Counted from the stretch's first letter, positions 1 to 9,640 are shown. The stretch: 48,826 bases of DNA from Strigomonas culicis (GCA_000482145.1 AUXH01000065.1:1-48826); one strand, 5' to 3'. Made by a program: numbers and translations. The notes: generated by a model not told the origin, from the sequence alone.

Positions 1-5
1 GTGTA

Positions 6-6
<1 letters not shown>

Positions 7-38
<32 letters not shown>
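7..38. repeat. (TA)16 microsatellite
   Basis: Uninterrupted TA dinucleotide run of 32 bases, followed by AA and then the GA run. Confidence 0.95.
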
Positions 39-40
<2 letters not shown>

Positions 41-41
<1 letters not shown>

Positions 42-56
42 AGAGAGAGAGAGAGA
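41..56. repeat. (GA)8 microsatellite
   Basis: GA dinucleotide run next to the TA array. Read on the minus strand it is a CT polypyrimidine tract, as expected for a trans-splice signal of a gene lying to the left. Confidence 0.9.
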
Positions 57-681
57 TGTGCGTATACCTTGTACGAGCTTATGCAAAGGGCAGAGAAGTG
101 CCACTAGGAACAAGCGAAGAGAAGGCTAAGAGAGATGCACAAAGCGCACATGCAGAGGCGAGACGGCAGGGGAAAAGAGGCATTACATATGGTAAGTGGC
201 AGGAGGAGGCGACAAGAAAACAGACCTAGTAGAGGTAGCAGACTAGCATGGCCTACAAGAAAAAAAAAGTGCTTGTTTTTTTTTTTGGTGCTGGTGTCTG
301 TTCACGACTTATGATAATACACAAACATGTATGTACGCATGAGAGCGGTAATACATTCATTAAGGGAACCGTGTACTGTTAGTTGTTGAGTTAAAGAGAA
401 TCAAGGTCTTTGCATGAAGCGATCACACGCATGTGTGCATGCACACTACAACTACAAAAAGAAAACAAAAACAAAAACAGAACGAAAAGGGAAGGAAACC
501 TTCCTTAGCCATCCAAACAAACCGCCCACCGCCTCCAACCGTGTGTATACAGCAACAAGAAGAACAGCAAGACACAAACGAGAAAGGGATAAAGAAAAAG
601 ATGCGGATACTCAGACTCGACAACCTCACACGGAAACGAAGCGACGTGTGTGTGGGCCTCGTGCAGACACACACCCGCTGC

Positions 682-3600
682 CTACCAGAAGGGTGCCCAT
701 CCTGTGATGTACGCATCGGAGAGGTTTTGCAGGCTCGTCGCCTCCTGTATGAGTCGGTCCACCTGCTGCGCCACGTCCATCGTGTCGTCCTCGCCGGCCG
801 CGCCGCAGGGGTAGCCGCCCCCGCCGGTGCTCAGCGAGTCGCGCAGGGTCTCGCCAAAGAGGTTGACGTTCTGCGAGTCCACGAAGGAGCCGTGGAACGG
901 GTACAGCACGTTGAAGTTCGTCGAGTCGCGCGGCTTGCTCGTGCGCATCAGGGAGAAGGACGTGTTGGACAGGTTGCCAAACTCCTGGCCGGTCAGCTTT
1001 GCCCGCACGCGCGCCAGCGCCAGGTCGCCCTGCTGGTTCCGGTACTCCTCCTCGTTCTCGGCGGTCGGGCCACTCCCCTCCAGCTGCGACGCCGTCATGG
1101 GGTTGGTGTGCGTCTTTGAAAACGACTTGGACAGCTGCATCACGACCTCCTCCTCCTCCACTTCGATAACTGACGAGCGCGCGCCCGGGGCGCCAGAGTC
1201 CTGCTTCGACACCGACCCGTCGTGGTCGTTCGCTGTGGCAAGTCGCCAGTTGATGAGTGGGTCGTAAATGAACGCCTCGAGGATCGACAAGAGGTTTTCG
1301 CTGTTGCGGCGCAGAATCTTCATCACGATTTCACACGTCAGGCGGTAGACGCCGTCGACGCCGGTGATGCCGAGCGCGGCGACGAGGAGGCGCGTGAGGC
1401 GGAACGGCACGGCCTCGGCGTACAGCGCGCGGTGCATGGCGACCTCGAAGCAGTCGCCGAAGTCGATGTGCACGACGGTGCCGTTCTCCTTCAGCATGAG
1501 GTTGTTCAGGTGGCGGTCGCCGAGGCCGAGCACGTAGCCCACCATGGACATGGCCGCCAGCGTGTAGCCGTAGGTGCCGCGGTAGCTCAGCCACTGCTCG
1601 CACGTGTCGTTCTGCTCCCACACGATGCGCCGCAGCTCGTCGTTCGGCGTGCGCTCGATGCAGTACTGCAGCAGCGCCTTCCGCTGCTGCTTGGACTGCT
1701 TGTGGTAGTCCTCGATCTTCTGCAGCCCGCCCTTCTGGATGATCAGCTGCACCTCCTCGTAGATGGACACCCCGTGCTCCTGGCGGTACGTCTCCAGCAT
1801 CTTGTAGATCGTCTCGGTGTTCTCCACCCACCCGATGAGGCCCACGTTGTCCGTCAAGGGGATGACGGCGTAGCGCGGCAGGGTGAGCCCGATGGAGCTC
1901 GTCGCGTTGTCGGTGGAGAAGAGCGTGTCGATGAGCCCGATGAACTGCATCACCCGCTCGTCCTGGCGCATGTCCTCGTGCCCCTTCAGCAGGAAGCGGT
2001 ACTTCTCCCCGTTGGAGGCGTCCAGGCCCAGGCGCCGCGGCTTCTGCTTGGACGACATGACGTACACGCGCGGGTGGAAGCGCTGGATCGTGATGGGCTC
2101 GCGGTCGTACTCGAAGGTGCCGGGCACCGGCACAATGCTCTCGCGAATGCCATCGAGCGTCGGCGAGACATCGCTCATGTAGAGGCGCCGCTCGCCGACC
2201 ACCTTGTTGAGCTGCACGTACACCTGCTTCAGGAAGGACCACGCCTTGTCCAGTGCCTTCTCCTGTATGCACGTGCGCGCGCGCCGCAGCGTCTGGCCAA
2301 AGGTCTTCTCGAAGTTGCGCTCGTTGGGCGTCGACGCCTTCTCCAGCTCCTCGTAGAGCGGGCCGATCCACTTCATGATGGACGTCGTGCTGTCAGGCTT
2401 GTAGGCCGCCTGCTGAATCGCCGCGTACCACTTTTCGGTCGACAGGATGGCAATGCGCACGAGCTCGTTACTGATGAGCGACGCCTCCTCCACCATCTTC
2501 TTGTTCGTCGTGCGGATCCCGGAGAGCACACGCTCCGCCATCAGCCGGCGGATCGCGTCCGGCGACTTCTCGGCCACGGTGAGGGGGTAAATGAGCGTCT
2601 GCGGGTACGCGGAGCCGACGCGCACGAGCAGGTCGGCGAGTATCGCGCGCGCCAGCTTCGCGGTGATGCCGATGCGGGCGATCAGCTGCGGGATTACGCT
2701 GAGCCACACGTGGTTCGACAGCAGCTGGACCCCCTTGTTCACCGCCTCGTTGAGGTCCTCGACGTTGCTGTGCGCAAACCAGACGGACAGGATGCGAAGC
2801 ACGTCCTGCATCATGTTGTCCGTGTTCTCGCTCGACAGCTGCACGGACTTGAAGAGGGCGATGACGGACGAAATGTGGTGGTCCACCTGCTCCATCTGCG
2901 GCGTCGACGGGTCGCGGGACAAGTCGTAGTGCAGAATACCCAGCGAGTGGAACGCGGCGGAGTCGTTGGGGCTCAGCTGCGTCGCCCGCAGCAGCTGCTC
3001 GATCGCCTCGTCGCCGCGGTCGGGGAAGAGGTTCATCGTCCACTCGCCGAGGAGGAGCCAGCACTGGCCCCACTGGTGGTCGTACTCCGAGTTGGGCACC
3101 ACCCGAATGCCCTCCAGCACGTCGTACAGCAGCCTGTAGGCCTCCCAGCGACCCTTCGTCGCGTAGTAGTACTTGCCGTAGGCGTGGATCAGGTCCGGTG
3201 GCTGCTTACACAGACTCGCCTTGTTGACGTTCGGCCCCAGCAGCTGGTTGATCAGGTGGCTTGCCATGGGCAACCACTGCGCCTTGACAAAGCACCGGAT
3301 GGCGTGCACCTGGCAGTCCATATCCTCGCGCGGCTTCATCACGAGCGAGTTGATGGAGATGACGGTCTTGATGGTCCCCGGCTTGGGCGACATGTTGATC
3401 AGACGCCGCGCCCACAAGCGGCGCAGCAGGAACTGCCGCTCCGTCGACGAACCGACGTACGCGACGGCCTCCTCGAAGTGGCGTAGGTGCTCCAGCTGCA
3501 CGAGGTGCGGGTAGCACCGGTCGTAGCTCTCGTTGAAGTTCTCCGTGAAGATCTCCAACAGCTTCTCGCGGCACTGCTTGGTGTACTTGAGCAGGTCGTC

Positions 3601-6600
3601 GAACTTGCGCTGCCGGAACAGCGCCGCGCACTGCTCGACAACGGGGAAGAGCGCCAGGAAGTGCGGCTTCGCCGCCATGGAGTCGAACTCGGGCCAGCAC
3701 CCCAGCGAGAAGGCCGCCTTGGCGCGGAACGGCGCCACCTGCTTCTTCTCGGCCGGCGGCAGGTCGTTCCAGTAGTCGCCGATCGTGGAGGACATGATGT
3801 CGACCTGCCCCAGCGCATCCTCGCAGCGCAGGGCGCCCACCAGCGCATTCACGTTCGTCTTGACCTTCTCGTTGCTGTTCAGGATCAGCTTGTAGCGCCG
3901 CAGCGCCTCCGGCCACCAGCGCAGCTGCTCCAGCGTGCTGAGCTGGTGGAACCCGAAGTGCTCGCTGTTCGTGATCGCGCCCTCCGGGAAGCGCTTGGCC
4001 GTCATGAGCACGAGGCCGTGCGCGACCATGTTCAGGTTCAGATGGCCGTACAGTTCGATGAGCCGCTCCGAGACACTGAGGCAGCCCTGGATCTCCGGCA
4101 CCTGGTCGCCCTTCGTGTTGGACACCTTGTTCAGCTGGTCCTCGAGGAGCACCTCGTTGAAGTAGATGGCCTTCGCGTGCATCTCCGACTTGTACGCGAC
4201 CTCCGCGAGCGTCTGCAGCTCCATCAGGCACTTGGGCTCGGGGTAGTAGTGCTCCTCCACCGTGTACGCGATGGTGAGGTGGATCTCGTTGAGGCCGTCG
4301 ATCATGCCGCGGATGTCGCCCACCGTCCGCACCGGCGCGTCGTTGATGGCGAGGAGCTGGCCGCCGAGCGGCACCCCCGCCTGCGCGCCGAGACCGCTCG
4401 GCAGCAGCTTCGTGACGACGACGCCGCGCTGCGGGTCCTGGTCGTAGTTGATGCCGAACTTGATGTCGGACGACACACGCGAGACGGTGAACACCTTGCG
4501 CTTCGCCGTCTGCACCAGCGTCGGCTTCTGCTTCCCGCGGTCCGCCTCCAAAAACTCGGCGAGGGCAAAGAGGATGAGCTTCACGTCGTAGGGCGCCATC
4601 TGAATCGAGTAGTTAAACACGTCAATCAGCTTTCGACGCTCCGTGATGTCGAGCTGGTTGATGATGGCGGCCGCGGCGAAGGGGAACAAGTCGCGCACCA
4701 CCTCGCTGCTGCGCTCCGCAATCACGCACACGCAGCGCAGCGCGGCGTACGGGGACGACTTGAGTAGCAGGAAGGAGCAGTTATGAATCCACGAGATCCA
4801 AGACTGCTCTCGGCGTTGCGACTCGGCGGTCGGGATGGAGTAGATGGCCTCCAGGTTGCTCAGGTCGATGGTGCGCGGCAGCTCGACGGTCTGCTCTACC
4901 TTCAAGATGCCCAAGTTCCGACGCAGCGACGACTTGGTGTCCTGTGCTTTACGAACGAACAGATTGAAGCACGCCGTCTGGTCCGCCCCTGGACAGAAGC
5001 GGAAGTTGATGACGGTCTGCCCACCCGGGTGCGTGACACTCTCGATCTCAAAGTCCTTCTCGCTGATGCGGAGCGTGTTGCGCATCTCCGTCTCGAACTC
5101 CTTTCGCGTCAGTCGCGGCAAGTGCGACACCAAGCTCAGCGGCATGTCCGCGTTCAGGTGCTCCGCGGCGCCGAGCGCCACGCGCACCTTCACCCCGTTC
5201 GCGGCGGACTGCACCAGGTTGATGAAGTAGCCCTTCGGATAGCCGTTCTGCTCGGCCACGCGCTCGACCGGCAGGATGAAGCGCTCCGCTGGCTGCTTCA
5301 CCACGTCGATCAGCGACGCCAGCGTCGTGAGGCCAATGTCCATCTCCTCTTGGTTGTCGGAAAGGTCAATGTACCACATGATGGTGTGCACAATCTGCGC
5401 GCAGCACTCCTTCAGCAGCGGCAGCTGCTTCACCATGATGTTGTTCAAGAAGTCGAAGCACGCGTCATTGATGTCCTTCATCTTGGGTCGCCGGGACGCG
5501 GACGTCGTCTTGGCCGGCTCGATGCACTGCAGCACGTGCGGCAGAATGAGCTGCAGGTCCTTCTCGTGCAGCACCACCAGAAAGGACTCGAGCGACTTGA
5601 CGACGCGGTGGATGAGGTCGAGGTCGTTCTTGTTCTGCGAGAGCCGCTGGTGGATGAACTCGACCGCCCAGCGATGGTCGCGCATGTCCTGCGCCGGCAG
5701 GCCCTTGGCGAGGTCGTCCAGCAGCTGCACGACGCGCGCGCTGAGCGGGTTCTGGGCCGCCTGCGGCAGCACGGAGAACTGCTGCACTGACGACAGCAGC
5801 TCGTAGCCGGTCGCGGAGGGGATGATGTCCTTGAACTGCCGCAGCAGCGCCGCCAGATCGCTCATCAGGCAGAGGCAGTTCTCGAAGAGAGGCGCCTTCT
5901 CCGGGTCCCGCAGCCAAATCTGCAGCTGCGGCAGCAGGTGCGTCAGCAGTATCGCCTTCTGGTTGCCCGGGATCTCCTGCATAAGCGTCTTGAGCGCGCT
6001 CAGCGTATCCACCTGCAGACGGACATCAATCGTGAGCTGCATGTTCTTCACCAGAAAGTACAGCACAACGGACGGGTACTTCTCGCCAATGTTCGGGTGC
6101 ACGCGCAGCCGCGGCTTGTAGTGGGCCAGGCCGGGGGTCACCACCACCTCCTTGTCCTCGATCTCGTCCGATTGCAGAAGGATCAGGATCTTCCGTATCT
6201 TCACGGGATTGATGGCGCCCATGGTGCTGATCACGCGCATCGCCTCGGCAATGACGGAGGTGGTCTCCTCCGACTCCCGCCGCAGGATACGGGCCAGGCT
6301 GCGGAATAGATCCACGCTCTGGTCGTAGTCACTCACGTTCAACGCGGTCAGGATGGCCGTGAGCGTCTCCAGCGCGGCCTGCCGGCGAGAGGAGCAGTCT
6401 CCGTAGTTCACAATGTTGAGCGTCGCCTGCATGAAGAGTGAGACGTCGCAGTGGTACTGCTGGTTCGAGTGCATGAGCACCGCCTTGATGAGGCCGAGCA
6501 GCTCAATCGAGAAGAGCTTGGACACAAACGGCTGCTGAATGAGCCGCTGCAGGACCACCTTCTCCACCATGTTGGGCTGCAGCAGGAGGGAGTTGTTGTT

Positions 6601-8505
6601 CGCACAGACGCGCAGCAGCGACGCCTTGTAGATCGCCTGAGCAATGGAGGAGTCCTGCGCGTCCACGTCGCGCAGCATGAACTCCTGCGCGCGCAACAGC
6701 TGGGGGTGCACAATCGCGGGGTGGAACGGGTGGAGCTTACACAAGAGAATGAGCGATTCGTCGCGCGTGGGGCGGTCATTGTCATTTCGCGTCATGAAGA
6801 GCGCATCCAAGTTATCGGGCAGGCAGAGGTAGGGGTAGAAGGGCGGCGAGAGCTCCTGCAGCGCGGCCAAGCGAATCTCAGGGTCGCGGTCGGCCACGGC
6901 GACGTCCAGGATGCGCTCCACGGCGTACGTGACTTGGGTATCCAGGCGCTTGGCGGCGGTCGAATTATTGAAGCCGTCCATCATCGTTTTGTCAGTCTTA
7001 CGGATAATGCGCTCACACAGAGACACGACCGTTTTGATGGCGGTTCGCCGCACGACAATGTCGTCATGGAACATGAGCTCCACCGCGTCGCTCAGCTGAT
7101 TCGTGCGGTCTAGCGTGGTGAGGAGGGGAAGAGAACGAATGAGAATCGCCTCCGGTCGCCCGTTCGACAAGTCCACCCGCAGCCGCAGGAACTCCGCGCG
7201 CTTCAGATCAGCCCGATCGCCGGCGAAGCGCAGCAGCGCGTTGAGGCGGCCAAAGTTCACGAACTCCTGCTTCATCGCCATGTAGTCGTCCACGAGGCGG
7301 TAGATGGTTTCGACCGCGTCCTCTCCGTAGCGGGTCCTAATCCTCTCCAGCACATGAAACATCAGGGGCATGTACGGCATGCGGTCGATGCAGCCCCGCA
7401 GCGTGTTCACGACCACACTGACGCGCTTCAGCCCCTTCTCGCGCGACAGCAGCGCGTCGATCGCCTCGAGCGCGCGCTGCACCACGGACTGTTCGTCGTG
7501 CTTGATGAACTCCAGCACGAGGTTGCCCACGATCGGGTACAGCCGGTCCGCATGATCCAGCAGGGTGAGACACATCTTGCCGGCCGTGTACACCGCCACC
7601 ATGCGCGTCTGCAGCGAGAAGTCCATCCACTTGTTCTCTACCAGAAACTGCGTGATGCGCTCCAAGTTCCACGGGGCATGAGAGAAGATGTCCGTCGTGG
7701 CGACGTCGCCGATAATCCACAACACGCCCCCTATCTGCTCCTCGTCCGTGACGGTGTCCATGTAGGACTGCAGCTTTTCCGCCATCTGCGTCGCGAGGGC
7801 CGCCGTCACCTCGTAGCAATTCTGGTGCACCATGTTGGTCAGCAGGCGGATGCGGGCCTTGCGGTCCCACGCACTCGCGTTCTCGACCGTCTGCTCCAGC
7901 AGCTGCAGCGGCGGGCAGCCGGACGTGATGATCTCCAGCAGACCCGGGTTGCGCTTGATCACCTGGGCGCAGCTGGCGACGATGGTCGCAAGGATCTCGC
8001 AGCTCGCCGCGCGCACAACGTCGTCCTCCGCCGTCCGCATCGTCTGCAGCAGCGTCACGAGCGTGTCGCCCAGCAGCTCCGTGGTGGACCGGACGTTCTC
8101 CTGCAGGATCTCGGACACGACCTCAAGGATGCGCAGGCACCGCTTCCGGTCGCCGCACGTCTGCGCCTGGTCAAACAGCAGGGCGAGCAGACGGCTGCGC
8201 TTCTCGTGCTGGTCCTTCCAGCGAATGTCAAATACGACTCTAAAGGCCTTGACACCCTTATCGGTGGACGCCGTGAAGACATTTTCTATCAGGTTATACA
8301 GCATTGTCTGAAGAGCCTCATTGGAACCCACCTCCTCCGAGTGCACAAACAGTGTATCGAAAAGCGAATTAAGACACTCTTCAATGCGCATCATGCGGGT
8401 GTCCGGTGCGCTCATGAGGTTCATGAAGATGGCCGTGATTTGCTGGCCCAGGGCGGCACTACTGTCGTTTGTGTGAATACGTAACGTGCTCTGATAATCC
8501 GCCAT
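682..8505 (-). CDS. TOR3: TOR3 (TOR-like 1) phosphatidylinositol-kinase-related Ser/Thr kinase with internal PDZ domain
   Basis: Complete 2,607-residue TOR-family kinase starting at ATG 8505. N-terminal HEAT-type alpha-solenoid to about residue 1300; a PDZ-like domain at about 1335-1415 (core FGINYDQDPQRGVVV, later GGQLLAINDAPV); FAT region about 1430-1990; FRB about 2020-2115; kinase about 2150-2450 with GHEDMRQDERVMQF (about 2177), catalytic GLGDRHLNNLML (about 2328) and HIDFGDCFE (about 2347); and a C-terminal FATC ending in GWAPFW. The internal PDZ is the published hallmark of trypanosomatid TOR3/TOR-like 1, which is linked to acidocalcisome biogenesis and polyphosphate control; that role is family knowledge, not visible here. 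A polar, acidic, probably disordered insertion separates the kinase from FATC. TOR1, TOR2 and TOR4 are less likely because they are not described with a PDZ domain. The catalytic motifs are intact, so an active kinase is expected. Confidence 0.93.
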   Translation of the reverse strand: MADYQSTLRIHTNDSSAALGQQITAIFMNLMSAPDTRMMRIEECLNSLFDTLFVHSEEVGSNEALQTMLYNLIENVFTASTDKGVKAFRVVFDIRWKDQHEKRSRLLALLFDQAQTCGDRKRCLRILEVVSEILQENVRSTTELLGDTLVTLLQTMRTAEDDVVRAASCEILATIVASCAQVIKRNPGLLEIITSGCPPLQLLEQTVENASAWDRKARIRLLTNMVHQNCYEVTAALATQMAEKLQSYMDTVTDEEQIGGVLWIIGDVATTDIFSHAPWNLERITQFLVENKWMDFSLQTRMVAVYTAGKMCLTLLDHADRLYPIVGNLVLEFIKHDEQSVVQRALEAIDALLSREKGLKRVSVVVNTLRGCIDRMPYMPLMFHVLERIRTRYGEDAVETIYRLVDDYMAMKQEFVNFGRLNALLRFAGDRADLKRAEFLRLRVDLSNGRPEAILIRSLPLLTTLDRTNQLSDAVELMFHDDIVVRRTAIKTVVSLCERIIRKTDKTMMDGFNNSTAAKRLDTQVTYAVERILDVAVADRDPEIRLAALQELSPPFYPYLCLPDNLDALFMTRNDNDRPTRDESLILLCKLHPFHPAIVHPQLLRAQEFMLRDVDAQDSSIAQAIYKASLLRVCANNNSLLLQPNMVEKVVLQRLIQQPFVSKLFSIELLGLIKAVLMHSNQQYHCDVSLFMQATLNIVNYGDCSSRRQAALETLTAILTALNVSDYDQSVDLFRSLARILRRESEETTSVIAEAMRVISTMGAINPVKIRKILILLQSDEIEDKEVVVTPGLAHYKPRLRVHPNIGEKYPSVVLYFLVKNMQLTIDVRLQVDTLSALKTLMQEIPGNQKAILLTHLLPQLQIWLRDPEKAPLFENCLCLMSDLAALLRQFKDIIPSATGYELLSSVQQFSVLPQAAQNPLSARVVQLLDDLAKGLPAQDMRDHRWAVEFIHQRLSQNKNDLDLIHRVVKSLESFLVVLHEKDLQLILPHVLQCIEPAKTTSASRRPKMKDINDACFDFLNNIMVKQLPLLKECCAQIVHTIMWYIDLSDNQEEMDIGLTTLASLIDVVKQPAERFILPVERVAEQNGYPKGYFINLVQSAANGVKVRVALGAAEHLNADMPLSLVSHLPRLTRKEFETEMRNTLRISEKDFEIESVTHPGGQTVINFRFCPGADQTACFNLFVRKAQDTKSSLRRNLGILKVEQTVELPRTIDLSNLEAIYSIPTAESQRREQSWISWIHNCSFLLLKSSPYAALRCVCVIAERSSEVVRDLFPFAAAAIINQLDITERRKLIDVFNYSIQMAPYDVKLILFALAEFLEADRGKQKPTLVQTAKRKVFTVSRVSSDIKFGINYDQDPQRGVVVTKLLPSGLGAQAGVPLGGQLLAINDAPVRTVGDIRGMIDGLNEIHLTIAYTVEEHYYPEPKCLMELQTLAEVAYKSEMHAKAIYFNEVLLEDQLNKVSNTKGDQVPEIQGCLSVSERLIELYGHLNLNMVAHGLVLMTAKRFPEGAITNSEHFGFHQLSTLEQLRWWPEALRRYKLILNSNEKVKTNVNALVGALRCEDALGQVDIMSSTIGDYWNDLPPAEKKQVAPFRAKAAFSLGCWPEFDSMAAKPHFLALFPVVEQCAALFRQRKFDDLLKYTKQCREKLLEIFTENFNESYDRCYPHLVQLEHLRHFEEAVAYVGSSTERQFLLRRLWARRLINMSPKPGTIKTVISINSLVMKPREDMDCQVHAIRCFVKAQWLPMASHLINQLLGPNVNKASLCKQPPDLIHAYGKYYYATKGRWEAYRLLYDVLEGIRVVPNSEYDHQWGQCWLLLGEWTMNLFPDRGDEAIEQLLRATQLSPNDSAAFHSLGILHYDLSRDPSTPQMEQVDHHISSVIALFKSVQLSSENTDNMMQDVLRILSVWFAHSNVEDLNEAVNKGVQLLSNHVWLSVIPQLIARIGITAKLARAILADLLVRVGSAYPQTLIYPLTVAEKSPDAIRRLMAERVLSGIRTTNKKMVEEASLISNELVRIAILSTEKWYAAIQQAAYKPDSTTSIMKWIGPLYEELEKASTPNERNFEKTFGQTLRRARTCIQEKALDKAWSFLKQVYVQLNKVVGERRLYMSDVSPTLDGIRESIVPVPGTFEYDREPITIQRFHPRVYVMSSKQKPRRLGLDASNGEKYRFLLKGHEDMRQDERVMQFIGLIDTLFSTDNATSSIGLTLPRYAVIPLTDNVGLIGWVENTETIYKMLETYRQEHGVSIYEEVQLIIQKGGLQKIEDYHKQSKQQRKALLQYCIERTPNDELRRIVWEQNDTCEQWLSYRGTYGYTLAAMSMVGYVLGLGDRHLNNLMLKENGTVVHIDFGDCFEVAMHRALYAEAVPFRLTRLLVAALGITGVDGVYRLTCEIVMKILRRNSENLLSILEAFIYDPLINWRLATANDHDGSVSKQDSGAPGARSSVIEVEEEEVVMQLSKSFSKTHTNPMTASQLEGSGPTAENEEEYRNQQGDLALARVRAKLTGQEFGNLSNTSFSLMRTSKPRDSTNFNVLYPFHGSFVDSQNVNLFGETLRDSLSTGGGGYPCGAAGEDDTMDVAQQVDRLIQEATSLQNLSDAYITGWAPFW

Positions 8506-9002
8506 TGCAACTACTATTTTATTTTTTAAGTGTTCAATCCGTTTGTAAGTTTGCTCGCGTTATTGTTGTTGTTTTTCTTCGTTTACAGTACCGTAAACGC
8601 GCAATTGATGTGTCGGTCGAAGGTAAAGGAATGCACAACAATGAATTTAACGGTATCACTACGATATATATATATATGTATAATTTCCTGCCTTCCGCTT
8701 TCTCGCTGTGTGGTGTACACTTAACAGTGGAAAGACAGGAGAAAAAAAAAAGAAAAAGTTGGGTTTGTTACCTTTTTCAAGAATCAGAGGTCAGAGAAAA
8801 GGAAAACACAATAGCAACAAAGAAAAGGTAAAAGGGAAAAAAAATCGTGTAGTAATGAAGCATCTCATGTATAAAGTAAGCATAAAGGCATTATTTACTA
8901 TTACACGAAGGAAAGAGAAAAATAATGACAGTAGATGAGAAACTGCATACTAAGAGCGTTCATCAAAACGAAGAAGAAAAAATAGCAACCATTGTCTCAT
9001 TA
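8506..9002. other. Spacer between COA5 and TOR3
   Basis: AT-rich non-coding stretch holding the COA5 3' UTR, a purine-rich run that is polypyrimidine on the sense strand, and the TOR3 5' UTR. A short (AT)7 run lies at 8664-8677. No gene is supported. Confidence 0.6.
8720..8758 (-). promoter_or_regulatory. Candidate trans-splice acceptor for TOR3
   Basis: The sense strand shows a long T-rich/C tract followed by the first AG at 8721-8720. This gives a 5' UTR of about 214 nt before the ATG at 8505. Confidence 0.55.
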
Positions 9003-9296
9003 TTATTTTGTAAAGATACCTTCTTCTTCCAATTCTCGGCGCCGAATCCGCTCGTCGCGGGCCTCTATCTTCTTCTGGTCCTCCGTAGCCACGTCGTATG
9101 GGTTACCGCGCAGCCGGTAGCGGGGGTTGATGGCATTCATCTTACAGAGCGTCCAATTGCGTCGCTCTAAAAAGCAGTCGTTCGCACTGATGCACTCCTC
9201 GACACTATTCTTCTCCTCAAAGCACTTCGTCATGACCACACACTCAATAAGAGCGTTCTTGGGTCTCCAGCAAATCGACTTGTTCTCTTTTTCCAT
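9003..9296 (-). CDS. COA5: Cytochrome c oxidase assembly factor COA5/PET191 (triple CX9C protein)
   Basis: A 97-residue protein starting at ATG 9296. Six cysteines (C9, C19, C25, C35, C41, C51) are spaced 9-5-9-5-9, almost the 9-5-10-5-9 spacing of human COA5. The last cysteine is followed by CKMNAINPRYRLRGNPYD, resembling the conserved CKR...RFRG end of the PET191 family. Family members fold as a disulfide-linked helical hairpin in the mitochondrial intermembrane space, are usually imported by the Mia40/Erv1 route, and are needed to assemble complex IV. A longer in-frame reading to 9437 begins at TTG and adds a hydrophobic stretch, but that stretch is the polypyrimidine tract, and an AG acceptor lies just upstream of 9296, so the short start is preferred. 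The charged C-terminal tail (about residues 75-92) is an extension. Its presence implies a functional cytochrome oxidase. Confidence 0.88.
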   Translation of the reverse strand: MEKENKSICWRPKNALIECVVMTKCFEEKNSVEECISANDCFLERRNWTLCKMNAINPRYRLRGNPYDVATEDQKKIEARDERIRRRELEEEGIFTK

Positions 9297-9304
9297 TTGG
9301 TTAA

Positions 9305-9377
9305 CTAAAGCCGCACGTACGTAGAAGCACGCAAAAGAGCATAAAAAAGAGAGAAGAAAGAGAAGGAAAAGGAGGGA
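9305..9377 (-). promoter_or_regulatory. Trans-splice acceptor of COA5
   Basis: A 35-nt pure pyrimidine tract on the sense strand (9377-9343) is followed by the first AG at 9306-9305. Only 8 nt then remain before the ATG at 9296. This site decides the start of COA5, because splicing here removes the upstream in-frame extension. Confidence 0.75.
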
Positions 9378-9640
9378 CATAGTCAACATGTCTACAAGAA
9401 GCGGGAAGCAAATGCGCTCATTTCGCAGAAATAGCAATCAAACAAAAGAGTGAACACTATGACGTCCCTCACGACAGTCAGAAAAGTTGGAAGCATGTAC
9501 AGAAAGGCAAAAGTAGTTAATTAAAATGTGTGCATATACTAAAAGAAGTAAGTAAATGAAGAAAAAGTCTATACAACAGATCATTTAGAAAGAGCATTTC
9601 GATATAGAGACGCGTTTATGTACGTGTACGGAGGTATATT

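Larger units (their letters stand above)
1..681. other. Spacer downstream of the TOR3 gene with microsatellites
   Basis: AT-rich non-coding sequence following the TOR3 stop codon, so most of it should be TOR3 3' UTR. It ends at the left edge in a (TA)n and (GA)n array. On the sense (minus) strand the GA array is a CT tract and may be the trans-splicing tract of the next gene beyond the window. Short ORFs on both strands here have no recognisable protein features. Confidence 0.6.

Noticed and set aside
7..56. TA/GA array considered as an origin, centromere or strand-switch element
   Set aside because: Only a short microsatellite; genes keep the same strand up to it, and nothing to its left can be seen.
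414..707. Small ORFs on both strands left of TOR3
   Set aside because: Low-complexity Lys/Arg/Thr or Cys/Phe translations of A-rich UTR, with no start context or domain.
1222..3486. 754-codon plus-strand ORF opposite TOR3
   Set aside because: Shadow of the TOR3 kinase and FAT coding sequence; no recognisable protein features.
9297..9437. Hydrophobic N-terminal extension of COA5
   Set aside because: Starts at TTG, is encoded by the polypyrimidine tract, and lies upstream of the acceptor AG.
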